Below, piece by piece: positions 1 through 6,605 of a stretch of 7,006 nucleotides of DNA; the stretch's first letter is position 1, and every line of letters begins with the position of its first letter. This DNA comes from an uncultured Alphaproteobacteria bacterium (GTDB lineage Bacteria; Pseudomonadota; Alphaproteobacteria; GCA-2731375): positions 1-7,006 of the forward strand of contig CAJWZI010000072.1 in assembly GCA_913049615.1 (NCBI GenBank), written 5' to 3'. The position numbers were made by a program, and so were the translations under genes. The notes under the pieces are model-generated. The model did not search any database, was not told the origin of the DNA, and worked only from the letters and a program-made list of their open reading frames with translations.

Positions 1-168
1 GTTGAAACGCCGGTAATTGACCGCAGAAAGTTTGTTGGCAACTCACAGGGGCCGTTGATCCTGGAAAGCGCTGATTGCACCGTCGCTGTTCCTCCAGCAG
101 GCATCGTTGAGGGGAAAGGCAATGGCAACTTGATGATATCACTACCTGTCGAAGGAATGAAAAAGTGA
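1..168 (+). CDS. hyuA: Hydantoinase/oxoprolinase subunit A (HyuA), C-terminal end only
   Basis: The frame is open from base 1 and ends at TGA 166-168, giving 55 residues of a gene that begins before the window. The segment QGPLILESADCTVAVPPAG (residues 16-34) matches the usual C-terminal pattern of the HyuA/5-oxoprolinase family: a 'GPaIie...tTvvvPpG' strand followed by a short 'GNl.i' strand, here GNGNLMISL. In this family HyuA carries the actin-like ATP-binding fold and works with HyuB in ATP-dependent opening of hydantoin or 5-oxoproline rings, or in related carboxylations. The stop overlaps the GTG start of a HyuB-type gene by 4 bp (GTGA), as expected for a tightly coupled two-subunit operon. 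The catalytic and ATP-binding parts are outside the window, so the substrate cannot be judged. Confidence 0.85.
   Translation, partial: VETPVIDRRKFVGNSQGPLILESADCTVAVPPAGIVEGKGNGNLMISLPVEGMKK
152..156 (+). promoter_or_regulatory. Ribosome binding site of hyuB
   Basis: AAGGA lies 8 nt upstream of the GTG at 165, inside the last codons of hyuA. It supports GTG 165 as the true start of hyuB even though the codon is not ATG and overlaps the upstream stop. Confidence 0.6.
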
Positions 169-1904
169 CGGGCATCGACCCTATCACTTTCGCAGTGATA
201 AAAAATGGTTTGGAGACCATCGTCAACGACATGGCATACACCGTGATGCGGACCGCCCGCTCCCCCATTGTCCGGGATGTTTTGGATTATTCGGCAACAA
301 TTTGCGATGCCCGGGGACTAATTCTGGCGCAGGCTAAGACAGTGGCACTACACTTGGGGGCGGTTCCTGATGCCATGGACGTGGTCATGCACACGTTCGG
401 CGATAATTTGGCGGACGGGGATGTAATCATTCTTAACGATCCCTACGCAGGCGGTATGCATCTACCGGATATCTTTATGTTTAAGCCGATCTTTCATGGC
501 GGGTCCCTACAGGGTTTTGCTGTGGTAATCGCCCACCATTCGGATGTCGGAGGCCGGGTACCTGGCTCGAACGCCTCCGATTCTACTGAGATATTTCAGG
601 AAGGTCTTCGAATCCCACCTTTGAAGTTGTACGCGGCGGGACAGGCGGATCTTACATTGTTCTCATTGATCCGGAACAACGTGCGTTTGCCAAATATGTT
701 GATCGGTGATTTGCAGGCGCAACTGGCAACTTGCGGTATTGGCGAGCAAGCCTTTATCGCATTGATAGAAAAACATGGGGTACACGGTCTGCGAGACTAT
801 TTTGACGCCCTTTTGGACTATGGCGAGCGATTGACGCGGAAGGCAATTCGGGATTGGCCTGACGGCCGCTATACCTTCACCGACTATATCGACGACGATG
901 GATTTGCGCAGGGACCAATTCCAATTGCCTGTGCCATTGAGGTCCAGCGCGATCATCTGAATGTCGATTTCTCGGGCTCTAGCGAACAGGTAAAGGGAGC
1001 GATCAATTGCACGCTATCCTACACCAAATCATCAACTTACATCGGTATTAGATGTGCCCTGGGTCGGGAAATTCCAAATAATGCCGGAATCTATCGCTGC
1101 ATTTCGATCAGCGCCCCAGAAGGTTCCATCCTGAACCCGCGTATGCCTGCGGCTGTGGCGGCACGCGCGCTGACCGGTTATCGGGTTGTTGACGCGGTTC
1201 TGGGAGCGCTGGCGGAACTAACGCCCACTCAAGTCATGGCGGCGGGTGAGGGCGGCAACACCGTCGTCAGCATAGGTGGATACGAAAAGGCAAGTGATAC
1301 GCCATTTATTCTGGTGGATATGATCAATGGCGCTTGGGGCGGGCGGGCAAGTAAGGATGGTATCGAGGGCGTCACCAATCCGTCGCAAAACATGTCCAAC
1401 ATGCCCGTCGAAACGCTGGAGGCACGCTATCCCATTCGTCTGGAGGCATATGGTCTGCGTCCTGATTCCTGCGGACCAGGTCAGTTTCGGGGTGGTCTGG
1501 GTCTGGTGCGCCAATATAGATTATTGGCAGAGGAAGCGGTTTTGCAGCTACGCGCCGATCGGGTTAAGATCCCACCTTATGGTCTGTTCGGGGGTGGCTC
1601 GGCGGCACCCAGCCGAAATATTCTGGACCCCGATGGAGCCCGCCAGGAAATGCCAAGCAAGATTACCCGGAACTTACGTTTCGGAGATGTCATACGCCAC
1701 GAACAAGCGGGCGGTGGCGGTTATGGTGAGCCTTTCGCGCGTGATCCTTTGGCTGTGGTGGAGGATGTTAGAAACGAGAAAATCTCGACTGACTTCGCCC
1801 GAGAGAAGTTCGGTGTCGTAATTGCGGCAGATGGCGCGAGCATTGATATGGCTGCGACTGAGTTGCGGCGACAAGAGCTACGTCAGGAGAAGGCCATCAA
1901 ATGA
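165..1904 (+). CDS. hyuB: Hydantoinase/oxoprolinase subunit B (HyuB family)
   Basis: This 579-residue protein has the usual full length of a HyuB (Hydantoinase_B) subunit. Family features in order: an N-terminal DPITFAVIKNGLETIVNDMA (residues 5-24); LNDPYAGGMHLPDI (90-103), with His99 and Asp102; AHHSDVGG (123-130), whose paired histidines are the likely metal ligands; and a C-terminal GGGGYGEP (516-523) followed by RDPLAVVEDVRNEKIS and FGVVI. With the HyuA encoded just upstream it should form a cytoplasmic ATP-dependent hydantoinase, 5-oxoprolinase or acetophenone/acetone-carboxylase-like enzyme. The family is broad, and nothing here fixes the substrate. The GTG start overlaps the hyuA stop as GTGA and has an AAGGA ribosome site. 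The 3' end overlaps the convergent hotdog-protein gene by 8 bp, so no terminator fits between them. No frameshift or lost motif was seen. Confidence 0.9.
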   Translation: MTGIDPITFAVIKNGLETIVNDMAYTVMRTARSPIVRDVLDYSATICDARGLILAQAKTVALHLGAVPDAMDVVMHTFGDNLADGDVIILNDPYAGGMHLPDIFMFKPIFHGGSLQGFAVVIAHHSDVGGRVPGSNASDSTEIFQEGLRIPPLKLYAAGQADLTLFSLIRNNVRLPNMLIGDLQAQLATCGIGEQAFIALIEKHGVHGLRDYFDALLDYGERLTRKAIRDWPDGRYTFTDYIDDDGFAQGPIPIACAIEVQRDHLNVDFSGSSEQVKGAINCTLSYTKSSTYIGIRCALGREIPNNAGIYRCISISAPEGSILNPRMPAAVAARALTGYRVVDAVLGALAELTPTQVMAAGEGGNTVVSIGGYEKASDTPFILVDMINGAWGGRASKDGIEGVTNPSQNMSNMPVETLEARYPIRLEAYGLRPDSCGPGQFRGGLGLVRQYRLLAEEAVLQLRADRVKIPPYGLFGGGSAAPSRNILDPDGARQEMPSKITRNLRFGDVIRHEQAGGGGYGEPFARDPLAVVEDVRNEKISTDFAREKFGVVIAADGASIDMAATELRRQELRQEKAIK

Positions 1905-2637
1905 CCTTTGTACGTGGAACTGTGATCCAGGTGGCGCGGGCATAGGCCAACAAGGCACCTGTTTCGCCGTACAGAGCGCTTTTAGCCAGCGACTTGCGAC
2001 CCGATACGTCCTCCACCTGGGCGGTGATAACGCAGGCTTCGCCGTGACGAGGGCGTTCGAAAATGCGGGTCGCCATCCGGCCCAGCAGGATCGAATTGTT
2101 GGTGCCGTCAAATTTGCTACCAAGGATGGCGTGTCCCGTGGGGCAATCGAGGCAGGCCCAGATAAACTCCTCCGCTACCAGACCGTCATCGTTTGCCAGG
2201 TCCCGCGGGGGCACCCAAGGAGACGCGTAAACAGCGCAGTCACTCTTTCGATCCGGAAGGGGGCCGGCAAGGATGCGCAAGCCGTCACCCTCGCGCCGGC
2301 CGGGACCGCAGACGAAACAGCCTGAGGCATCACGATTGTCCTCCACGAAAGGTGTTGCTCGAGAGGCATAGTTCGCCTGTGTGAACGAGGCTGCCGCTAA
2401 TCCATCCAGGCGCAGGTCGGTTTGTTTCGCGGAGGCTAGGATAATTTCTCCGCGCGCCAAGGTGGCGCCGCCGTCGTCGGACCTTATAATTTTCAAGGAA
2501 ACGTTCAGGGGAACTGGTTTGAGTAAGGTCACCTCGACAACGTCGTCGAGCGTTTTTGCCAACATACCGCAGACATAGCCACCATTGCCTGAACGTGGTG
2601 GCCCGCGAAAGCGGTAGTCGATGATTATTTCCTTCAC
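1897..2637 (-). CDS. Tandem hotdog-fold (thioesterase-like) protein, function unknown
   Basis: This 246-residue protein starts at GTG 2637, with AGG six nt upstream as a modest ribosome site. I do not recognise a named gene. Residues 5-85 look like the N-terminal half of the thioesterase-like (4HBT_3) hotdog family: FRGPPRSGNGGYVCGMLA (10-27, the long central helix) followed by a strand with VTLLKPVPL (36-44). Residues 107-246 look like a second hotdog: CFVCGP (107-112), a DGLVAEEFIWACLDCP helix (151-165), and strands ending LLAYARATWI (229-238). The CFVCG and LDCP cysteines recur in a conserved hypothetical group that I recall from alphaproteobacteria and actinobacteria. The fold suggests binding or hydrolysis of an acyl-CoA-like thioester, but neither substrate nor activity can be read from the sequence. 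It lies downstream of map on the same strand after an 86-nt gap and converges on hyuB. Confidence 0.65.
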   Translation of the reverse strand: MKEIIIDYRFRGPPRSGNGGYVCGMLAKTLDDVVEVTLLKPVPLNVSLKIIRSDDGGATLARGEIILASAKQTDLRLDGLAAASFTQANYASRATPFVEDNRDASGCFVCGPGRREGDGLRILAGPLPDRKSDCAVYASPWVPPRDLANDDGLVAEEFIWACLDCPTGHAILGSKFDGTNNSILLGRMATRIFERPRHGEACVITAQVEDVSGRKSLAKSALYGETGALLAYARATWITVPRTKVI

Positions 2638-2723
2638 AATAGGCCTACAATTCGTAAAGCTGGCTTTGCTCGAACCGGACCATCATAGCTAGGCCAAGCA
2701 GGATGACGCTCAGGGGTCCCGTT

Positions 2724-3545
2724 TCAATCGTAGGGCGGCTTGTGTAAACCCTTGGGGGAGGAGGTAAAAATCTGGTAACCATCTGCAGTGACGCCTAGGG
2801 AATGCTCGAATTGGGCCGAGAGGGATTTATCCCTTGTCACGGCGGTCCAGCCGTCGTTCAGCATTTTTACTTCCCAGGTACCCAGATTTATCATGGGTTC
2901 AATCGTGAAAAACATACCTTCCCGCAATTCTATGCCCTTGCCGGCGGCGCCATAGTGTAAAATATTGGGAACGTCGTGGAATACCCGGCCTAGGCCATGG
3001 CCGCAGAAATCGCGCACCACGGAACAACGCTCGTTCTCGGCATAAGTCTGAATGGCATGACCGATATCGCCTAGTGTCGCCCCGGGTTTGACGACGGATA
3101 TGCCCCGCATCATGGCCTCATAGGTAATATCGCAAAGGCGACGGGCCTTTAGTTTGGGTTTGCCCGCGAAATACATCCGACTGCTATCACCATACCAGCC
3201 GTCCAGGGTCACAGTGACATCGATATTCATGATGTCGCCGTCCTTCAACACACGGTCGCCCGGAATACCGTGACAGACTACGTGATTGATGGAGATGCAG
3301 ACCGACTTGGGAAAACCCCGGTAGTTCAAAGGCGACGGATAGGCTCCGTGGTCGACGATGAAATCGTGGCAAAGCTTGTTCAGGGAATCGGTCGTTACGC
3401 CTGGCTCGACGTAGGGACGGATCATATCCAGACATTCGGCAGCCAGCCGCCCGGCTCGCGCCATGTGTTCAAAGTCACCGGGCGCGTACAACTTGATTAG
3501 GCCAGTATTTTCGGCCGACGCCTTTTCAGCAGCCATATAGTTCAT
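2724..3545 (-). CDS. map: Methionine aminopeptidase, type I
   Basis: This 273-residue enzyme removes the initiator methionine from nascent proteins in the cytoplasm. All dinuclear metal ligands and the key histidines of type I MetAP are present (numbered from the chosen start): His92 in CHGIPG, Asp109 in NIDVT, Asp120 in YGDSS, His183 in CGHGLG, Glu216 in TIEPM and Glu247 in FEHS. They correspond to E. coli His79, Asp97, Asp108, His171, Glu204 and Glu235. The ending SPKGLHKPPYD and opening MNYMAAEKASAENTG are typical of alphaproteobacterial members. A TTG at 3575 would add 10 residues overlapping the end of sfsA. ATG 3545 is preferred because it matches the family N-terminus and lies 19 nt after the sfsA stop, with GGGGA about 10 nt upstream. 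It is probably cotranscribed with sfsA. Confidence 0.95.
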   Translation of the reverse strand: MNYMAAEKASAENTGLIKLYAPGDFEHMARAGRLAAECLDMIRPYVEPGVTTDSLNKLCHDFIVDHGAYPSPLNYRGFPKSVCISINHVVCHGIPGDRVLKDGDIMNIDVTVTLDGWYGDSSRMYFAGKPKLKARRLCDITYEAMMRGISVVKPGATLGDIGHAIQTYAENERCSVVRDFCGHGLGRVFHDVPNILHYGAAGKGIELREGMFFTIEPMINLGTWEVKMLNDGWTAVTRDKSLSAQFEHSLGVTADGYQIFTSSPKGLHKPPYD

Positions 3546-3564
3546 CTTGAGAAGATCCCCATGC

Positions 3565-4266
3565 CTACAACTCAAGCCGAAGTGGTGCGCGCACTTCTAT
3601 TCCTCTGTTGTCGATGCTGCAATCATAGCAGATTGCTTCGACGCCTTGGGCCATGGCCCGTTTTAATTCTTTGGCGTAGGTCGGATCAATATCTGCCGCA
3701 ATTGTAAAGCGGTCGCAATCCGTTCTTTGTACCAGATAAAACATTACTGCCCGATTTCCAACTTTCACCATGTCACCCAATTCCACCAGATGTTTGGCAC
3801 CGCGTTTGGTAACGGAGTCGGGAAATTCTGCTAGCCCGGGTCGGCGCATAAGATGCACATTCTTGACTTCCACATAACAGTCTGGTCGGTTTTCGTCACC
3901 CAACAACAGATCTACACGCGAGTTCTGTCCGTATTTTACCTCCCGCCGTATGCTGTCGTAGCCGGCCAACGCATCAATCTTGTGCGCGGAGATCGCTTCC
4001 TCCACTAGGCCGTTGGGATGCGCTGTATTGATGCCGACTAGACCACCATCCGCGTACATCAGCTCCCAAGAGTATTTCAATTTTCGTTTCGGATTTCGTG
4101 AGGGCGACAGCCAAACCTCGGAGCCCTCCTGTTTCAGACCCAGCATGGCACCAGGATTGGCGCAATGGGCCGTAATTTCCCGGCCGTCATCCAACTGAAT
4201 GTCGGCTAGGAACCGTTTATATCGGCGTAGAAGGGTGCCGTGTATCAAGGGGTCGGGGAACTGCAT
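3565..4266 (-). CDS. sfsA: SfsA family nuclease (sugar fermentation stimulation protein homologue)
   Basis: From ATG 4266 the protein has 233 residues, close to the roughly 234 of E. coli SfsA. Motifs: an N-terminal OB-like segment [29 protein letters not shown] (34-42); and the nuclease core SRVDLLL (117-123) with YVEVKNVHL (131-139). Asp119, Glu133 and Lys135 in this core form a PD-(D/E)XK-type active site. SfsA was first named for effects on maltose genes in E. coli; later work describes DNA/RNA nuclease activity, and its cell role remains unclear. The open frame runs 48 codons further upstream to ATG 4410, but that stretch lacks family similarity and would overlap the start of the divergent cinA-type gene. 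The shorter start leaves about 100 bp for divergent promoters. No strong ribosome site precedes ATG 4266. The map gene follows after 19 nt. Confidence 0.9.
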   Translation of the reverse strand: MQFPDPLIHGTLLRRYKRFLADIQLDDGREITAHCANPGAMLGLKQEGSEVWLSPSRNPKRKLKYSWELMYADGGLVGINTAHPNGLVEEAISAHKIDALAGYDSIRREVKYGQNSRVDLLLGDENRPDCYVEVKNVHLMRRPGLAEFPDSVTKRGAKHLVELGDMVKVGNRAVMFYLVQRTDCDRFTIAADIDPTYAKELKRAMAQGVEAICYDCSIDNRGIEVRAPLRLEL

Positions 4267-4329
4267 GCCGCAACTTAACCGTGCCCAGCCCTCGGCGCAA
4301 TCGGCATCGCGCTCTCCAGGCGATAGAGT

Positions 4330-4358
4330 GCTATAGTCTAATGGAACGTTATTGTCGC
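4330..4358 (-). promoter_or_regulatory. Possible sigma70-type promoter for sfsA-map
   Basis: On the minus strand GCGACA (4358-4353) and TATAGC (4335-4330) are separated by exactly 17 nt. Each matches its consensus hexamer at four of six positions. Transcription would start near 4323, leaving a leader of about 57 nt before ATG 4266. The site lies in the gap between the divergent sfsA and cinA-type genes, where a promoter is expected. The match is moderate and could be chance. Confidence 0.35.
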
Positions 4359-4369
4359 GAGCGCATTCG

Positions 4370-5137
4370 ATGTCGGAAGGACCGAAAAACGTAACAGCAG
4401 CCGTCATCATTATTGGCGATGAAATCCTGTCTGGGCGGACAAAGGATCAAAACCTTGGCTTTCTGGCCGATGCCCTGAATGATGTCGGTGTACAGCTACG
4501 TGAATGCCGTGTCATTCCCGATGTTGAGACCGAGATTGTGGAGGCGGTCAACAACCTGCGGGCCAAATTTGACTACGTTTTCACGACCGGCGGAATTGGC
4601 CCAACCCACGACGATATCACAGTGGATAGCGTGGGCACTGCCTTTGGACTTCCTGTGGATTTTCACCCAGAGGCCGTCAAAATTTTAAAGGCACATTACG
4701 CCCACACCGGCGCCGAACTGAATCAGGCTCGCATGCGTATGGCGCGGACGCCCTTAGGCGCATCGCTGGTGGAAAACCCCGTCAGCAAGGCGCCGGGTTT
4801 CCGGATCGAGAACGTCTATGTCCTGGCCGGCATCCCGTCGATTTGCCAGGCCATGTTTCATAGCCTGAAACACGAACTGGTGGGTGGCGACCCCATGCGC
4901 TCCGTGGCGATTGCGGTTTATCTTGGCGAGGGTGCCCTTGCCAAGAGGCTGGCGGCATTGCAGGACAAATACCTCGACGTGGGCCTGGGCTCTTATCCGT
5001 TTTATCGCGACGGTCGTTTTGGCGTCTCCATCGTGGCGCGCAGTCAGTCGCCGGATCGGTTGGCCGCCGCGGCGGATGAAATACGTCAAATGATACGGGA
5101 TTTGGATGGCGAGCCGATCGAAGAGGCGGAAGCCTAA
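4370..5137 (+). CDS. cinA: CinA-type molybdopterin-binding-fold protein without PncC domain
   Basis: From ATG 4370 the protein has 255 residues. It carries the MoaB/MogA-like fold of CinA proteins: [19 protein letters not shown] (8-26), the loop [13 protein letters not shown] (72-84), [11 protein letters not shown] (136-146), [13 protein letters not shown] (151-163) and [13 protein letters not shown] (207-219). Full-length CinA is around 400 residues and adds a C-terminal nicotinamide-nucleotide amidase (PncC) domain. This gene stops cleanly before that domain, as many alphaproteobacterial homologues do. In CinA proteins the N-terminal (COG1058) domain is linked to ADP-ribose/NMN-related pyrophosphatase activity, but for this short form the activity is uncertain. 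A TTG at 4352 would add six residues (MSRAHS); ATG 4370 fits the family N-terminus better. No convincing ribosome site precedes either. The gene is divergent from sfsA and followed 74 nt later by the GST gene. Confidence 0.85.
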   Translation: MSEGPKNVTAAVIIIGDEILSGRTKDQNLGFLADALNDVGVQLRECRVIPDVETEIVEAVNNLRAKFDYVFTTGGIGPTHDDITVDSVGTAFGLPVDFHPEAVKILKAHYAHTGAELNQARMRMARTPLGASLVENPVSKAPGFRIENVYVLAGIPSICQAMFHSLKHELVGGDPMRSVAIAVYLGEGALAKRLAALQDKYLDVGLGSYPFYRDGRFGVSIVARSQSPDRLAAAADEIRQMIRDLDGEPIEEAEA

Positions 5138-5197
5138 CGACCCAAGCGCTTTTTCTGATAAAACGAATTTTTGGGAATGATGGTACCTTAAGCAACG

Positions 5198-5204
5198 AAG
5201 GGGA
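5198..5204 (+). promoter_or_regulatory. Ribosome binding site of the GST gene
   Basis: AAGGGGA lies 7 nt upstream of ATG 5212, a near-ideal spacing. This favours ATG 5212 over the adjoining in-frame TTG at 5209, which would only add one residue. It is one of the clearest Shine-Dalgarno sequences in the window. Confidence 0.65.
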
Positions 5205-5211
5205 TGAGTTG

Positions 5212-5829
5212 ATGATTGATCTGTATAGTTGGAAAACATCGAACGGTAAAAAGGCTTCCATCATGTTGGAGGAATGCGGTCTGGAATACGCCATTCATCC
5301 CATCAACATCGGGCAGGACGACCAATTTACGGCGGAATTCAGTGCCATCAATCCCAATTCCAAGATACCTGCAATCATCGATCAGGATGGACCCGATGGG
5401 AAACCATACACAGTGATCGAATCCGGCGCCATTCTGATGTACTTGGCGGAAAAGACCGATAAATTTATGCCCGAAGAAATGGCTGCCCGATATGAAGTGA
5501 TCCAATGGCTGATGTTTCAGATGGGCGGCATTGGCCCGATATTCGGTCAAGTGCATCATTTCAAGCGAGCTGCTAAGGAGCAGGTGCCTTATGCTATCAA
5601 CCGTTACTACACGGAATGCAGGCGGCTATACGGGGTTCTCGACGGCAGGCTGGAGGGGAGAGAATACCTGGCGGGAGATATTTCTATCGCCGACTTCGCA
5701 ACACTGCCCTGGGTCTTCCGATTTGACTGGCAGGAGGTCGACTTAAATGATTTCCCCAATGTGAAGCGTTGGTATGACAAATTGATGGCCCGGCCCGCCC
5801 TGGCGCGGGGCATGGACGTCCCTTCTTGA
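5212..5829 (+). CDS. yfcG: Glutathione S-transferase, YfcG/Nu-class (disulfide-bond oxidoreductase type)
   Basis: This 205-residue protein aligns by eye over its whole length with E. coli YfcG. The thioredoxin-like N-terminal domain has IDLYSWKTSNGKK (2-14), with Thr9 and Asn11 at the positions that contact glutathione sulfur in YfcG. It also has NSKIPAI (49-55) with the cis-proline Pro53, and ESGAILMYLAEKT (70-82) binding the glutathione gamma-glutamyl group. The helical domain has GGIGPIFGQVHHF (105-117), a strong YfcG/Ure2-class mark, and SIADFATLPW (158-167). Proteins of this class bind two glutathione molecules or GSSG and act as disulfide reductases rather than classical conjugating GSTs. 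The expected location is the cytoplasm. The gene follows the cinA-type gene after 74 nt, and its stop overlaps the start of the YbaK-type gene. Class assignment is firm; the natural substrate is not known. Confidence 0.9.
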   Translation: MIDLYSWKTSNGKKASIMLEECGLEYAIHPINIGQDDQFTAEFSAINPNSKIPAIIDQDGPDGKPYTVIESGAILMYLAEKTDKFMPEEMAARYEVIQWLMFQMGGIGPIFGQVHHFKRAAKEQVPYAINRYYTECRRLYGVLDGRLEGREYLAGDISIADFATLPWVFRFDWQEVDLNDFPNVKRWYDKLMARPALARGMDVPS

Positions 5830-6314
5830 GCCCTATCAATAATCCATCGGTACAACGTGTTCAACAGGCGTTGACAGCAGCTGGCTCGTTGACCCGTGTG
5901 TTGGCCTTGGACGAAACCGCTCGTACTGCGCAGGACGCCGCCGGCAGTATCGGCTGCCAGTTGGGTGCTATTGTAAAGTCACTGGTCTTTCAAATCGATA
6001 AACGGGCGGTTTTGGCTCTAATCGCAGGCGACCGGCAGTGCGACATCAAGGCATTGCCAGGCGAATTGCAGATGCTGGGCAAGTGCAAACGGGCCGGAGC
6101 TGATTTTGTGCGGGCGTCGACTGGTTTCTCCATAGGCGGCGTTGCGCCCTTGGGCCATCCCGATCTGTTGCCCACGGCTGTTGATGCCAGCTTGGGCCGT
6201 TTTGAGATAATCCATGCCGCCGCGGGCCATCCCAATTGCGTCTTCCCCACGACCTTGGACGAAATCCTGCGGCTGACTGGTGGAGTCCTGAGTGAAAATA
6301 TTTCCATAATCTGA
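5826..6314 (+). CDS. YbaK/EbsC family aminoacyl-tRNA deacylase
   Basis: This 162-residue protein has the pattern of the YbaK/ProX/EbsC editing family: RVQQAL (11-16), TARTAQDAAGSIGCQLGAIV (31-50), KSLVF (51-55) with the conserved Lys51, ALIAGDRQCDIKAL (64-77), DFVRASTGFSIGGVAPLGH (93-111) and AAAGHPNCVFPTTLDEILRLTGG (131-153). Family members hydrolyse mischarged tRNAs such as Cys-tRNA-Pro or Ala-tRNA-Pro in trans. Which mischarged pair this one clears cannot be told from sequence alone. The only sensible start is TTG 5826, overlapping the GST stop as TTGA; the next in-frame start would remove the family N-terminus. The rare start and overlap suggest translational coupling to the GST, with output dependent on it. 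An AT-rich untranslated stretch follows. Confidence 0.85.
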   Translation: MSPINNPSVQRVQQALTAAGSLTRVLALDETARTAQDAAGSIGCQLGAIVKSLVFQIDKRAVLALIAGDRQCDIKALPGELQMLGKCKRAGADFVRASTGFSIGGVAPLGHPDLLPTAVDASLGRFEIIHAAAGHPNCVFPTTLDEILRLTGGVLSENISII

Positions 6315-6338
6315 CAGATATTTTTAGAAATATTACTG
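6315..6338 (+). terminator. Weak AT-rich hairpin after the YbaK-type gene
   Basis: Immediately after TGA 6312-6314, CAGATATTT (6315-6323) can pair with AAATAT (6328-6333) and CTG (6336-6338) around the loop TTAG, leaving a two-base bulge (TA). The stem is nearly all A-T. The closest T-run (6350-6354) is 11 nt beyond the hairpin. It sits where a terminator is needed before the tRNA promoter but is not a convincing intrinsic terminator. Confidence 0.2.
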
Positions 6339-6429
6339 AGAAATTTGTGTTTTTGCTAAGAGGTCGAGACAACAATTTTGATTGGGAATGAGCCCTTATT
6401 TTGTTACAGACACAATTGGTTGACGGGCA

Positions 6430-6458
6430 TTGACAGCCCATAGAGTGCTGTTTAGAAG
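6430..6458 (+). promoter_or_regulatory. Sigma70-type promoter for tRNA-Ser
   Basis: A perfect -35 hexamer TTGACA (6430-6435) is followed after 17 nt by TAGAAG (6453-6458), which matches four of six -10 positions. Transcription would begin near 6465, about ten nt before the mature tRNA. The bases after the -10 (GGCGTCC) are GC-rich, as in the discriminators of stable-RNA promoters under stringent control. Two further TTGAC copies lie at 6420-6424 and 6466-6470; the latter is too close to the tRNA to serve it. Confidence 0.6.
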
Positions 6459-6475
6459 GGCGTCCTTGACACGCA

Positions 6476-6564
6476 GGAGGGGTGGCAGAGTGGTAATGCA
6501 GCGGATTGCTAATCCGTCAACGTGTAATGGCGTTGCGTGGGTTCGAGTCCCACCCCCTCCGCCA
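6476..6564 (+). tRNA. tRNA-Ser (anticodon GCU)
   Basis: A complete class II cloverleaf was folded by hand. The acceptor stem GGAGGGG (6476-6482) pairs with CCCCTCC (6554-6560) at all seven positions. The D stem is GCA/TGC (6485-6487 with 6497-6499). The anticodon stem GCGGA/TCCGT includes one G-U pair, and the loop TTGCTAA has anticodon GCT at 6508-6510, reading AGC/AGU serine codons. The long variable arm (6518-6536) has a 5-bp stem CAACG/CGTTG, diagnostic of Ser/Leu/Tyr tRNAs. The T arm is GTGGG-TTCGAGT-CCCAC. The discriminator is G6561, and CCA (6562-6564) is encoded in the DNA. The gene has its own promoter and is followed within 42 nt by the start of the next coding region. Confidence 0.97.
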
Positions 6565-6605
6565 GTCTCATGGGCGTTCCTCAACCTTTCTCTCGGCTCT
6601 TACCC

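Noticed and set aside
1327..1821. Plus-strand frame of 164 residues inside hyuB
   Set aside because: It is an out-of-frame shadow of a gene with intact family motifs, shows no recognisable domain and has no ribosome site.
1822..2325. Plus-strand frame of 167 residues across the hyuB/hotdog junction
   Set aside because: It is antisense to most of the hotdog-protein gene, with low-complexity basic composition and no family pattern. The minus-strand reading has clear domain-like features.
2645..2686. A 13-residue minus-strand ORF (ATG ATG GTC ...) ending 7 nt before the GTG of the hotdog gene
   Set aside because: It could be a leader peptide, but it has no clear ribosome site, no attenuator-like hairpins and no telling codon run; the length is well within chance.
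3546..3575. TTG 3575 as the start of map
   Set aside because: It would add 10 residues absent from family members and overlap the sfsA end; ATG 3545 matches the usual MNYMAAE opening.
5144..5154. AAGCGCTTTTT after the cinA-type gene as a terminator
   Set aside because: It is only a 4-bp palindrome without a loop; it cannot form a stable intrinsic terminator.
4754..5294. Two long minus-strand frames opposite the cinA-type gene
   Set aside because: Both are antisense to a well-conserved protein and read as Arg/His/Pro-rich noise.
6396..6584. Minus-strand frame of 62 residues containing GGGGGTRTHATPL
   Set aside because: It is the antisense of the tRNA-Ser gene; such GGGGTRTH... peptides are a common false annotation over class II tRNA genes.
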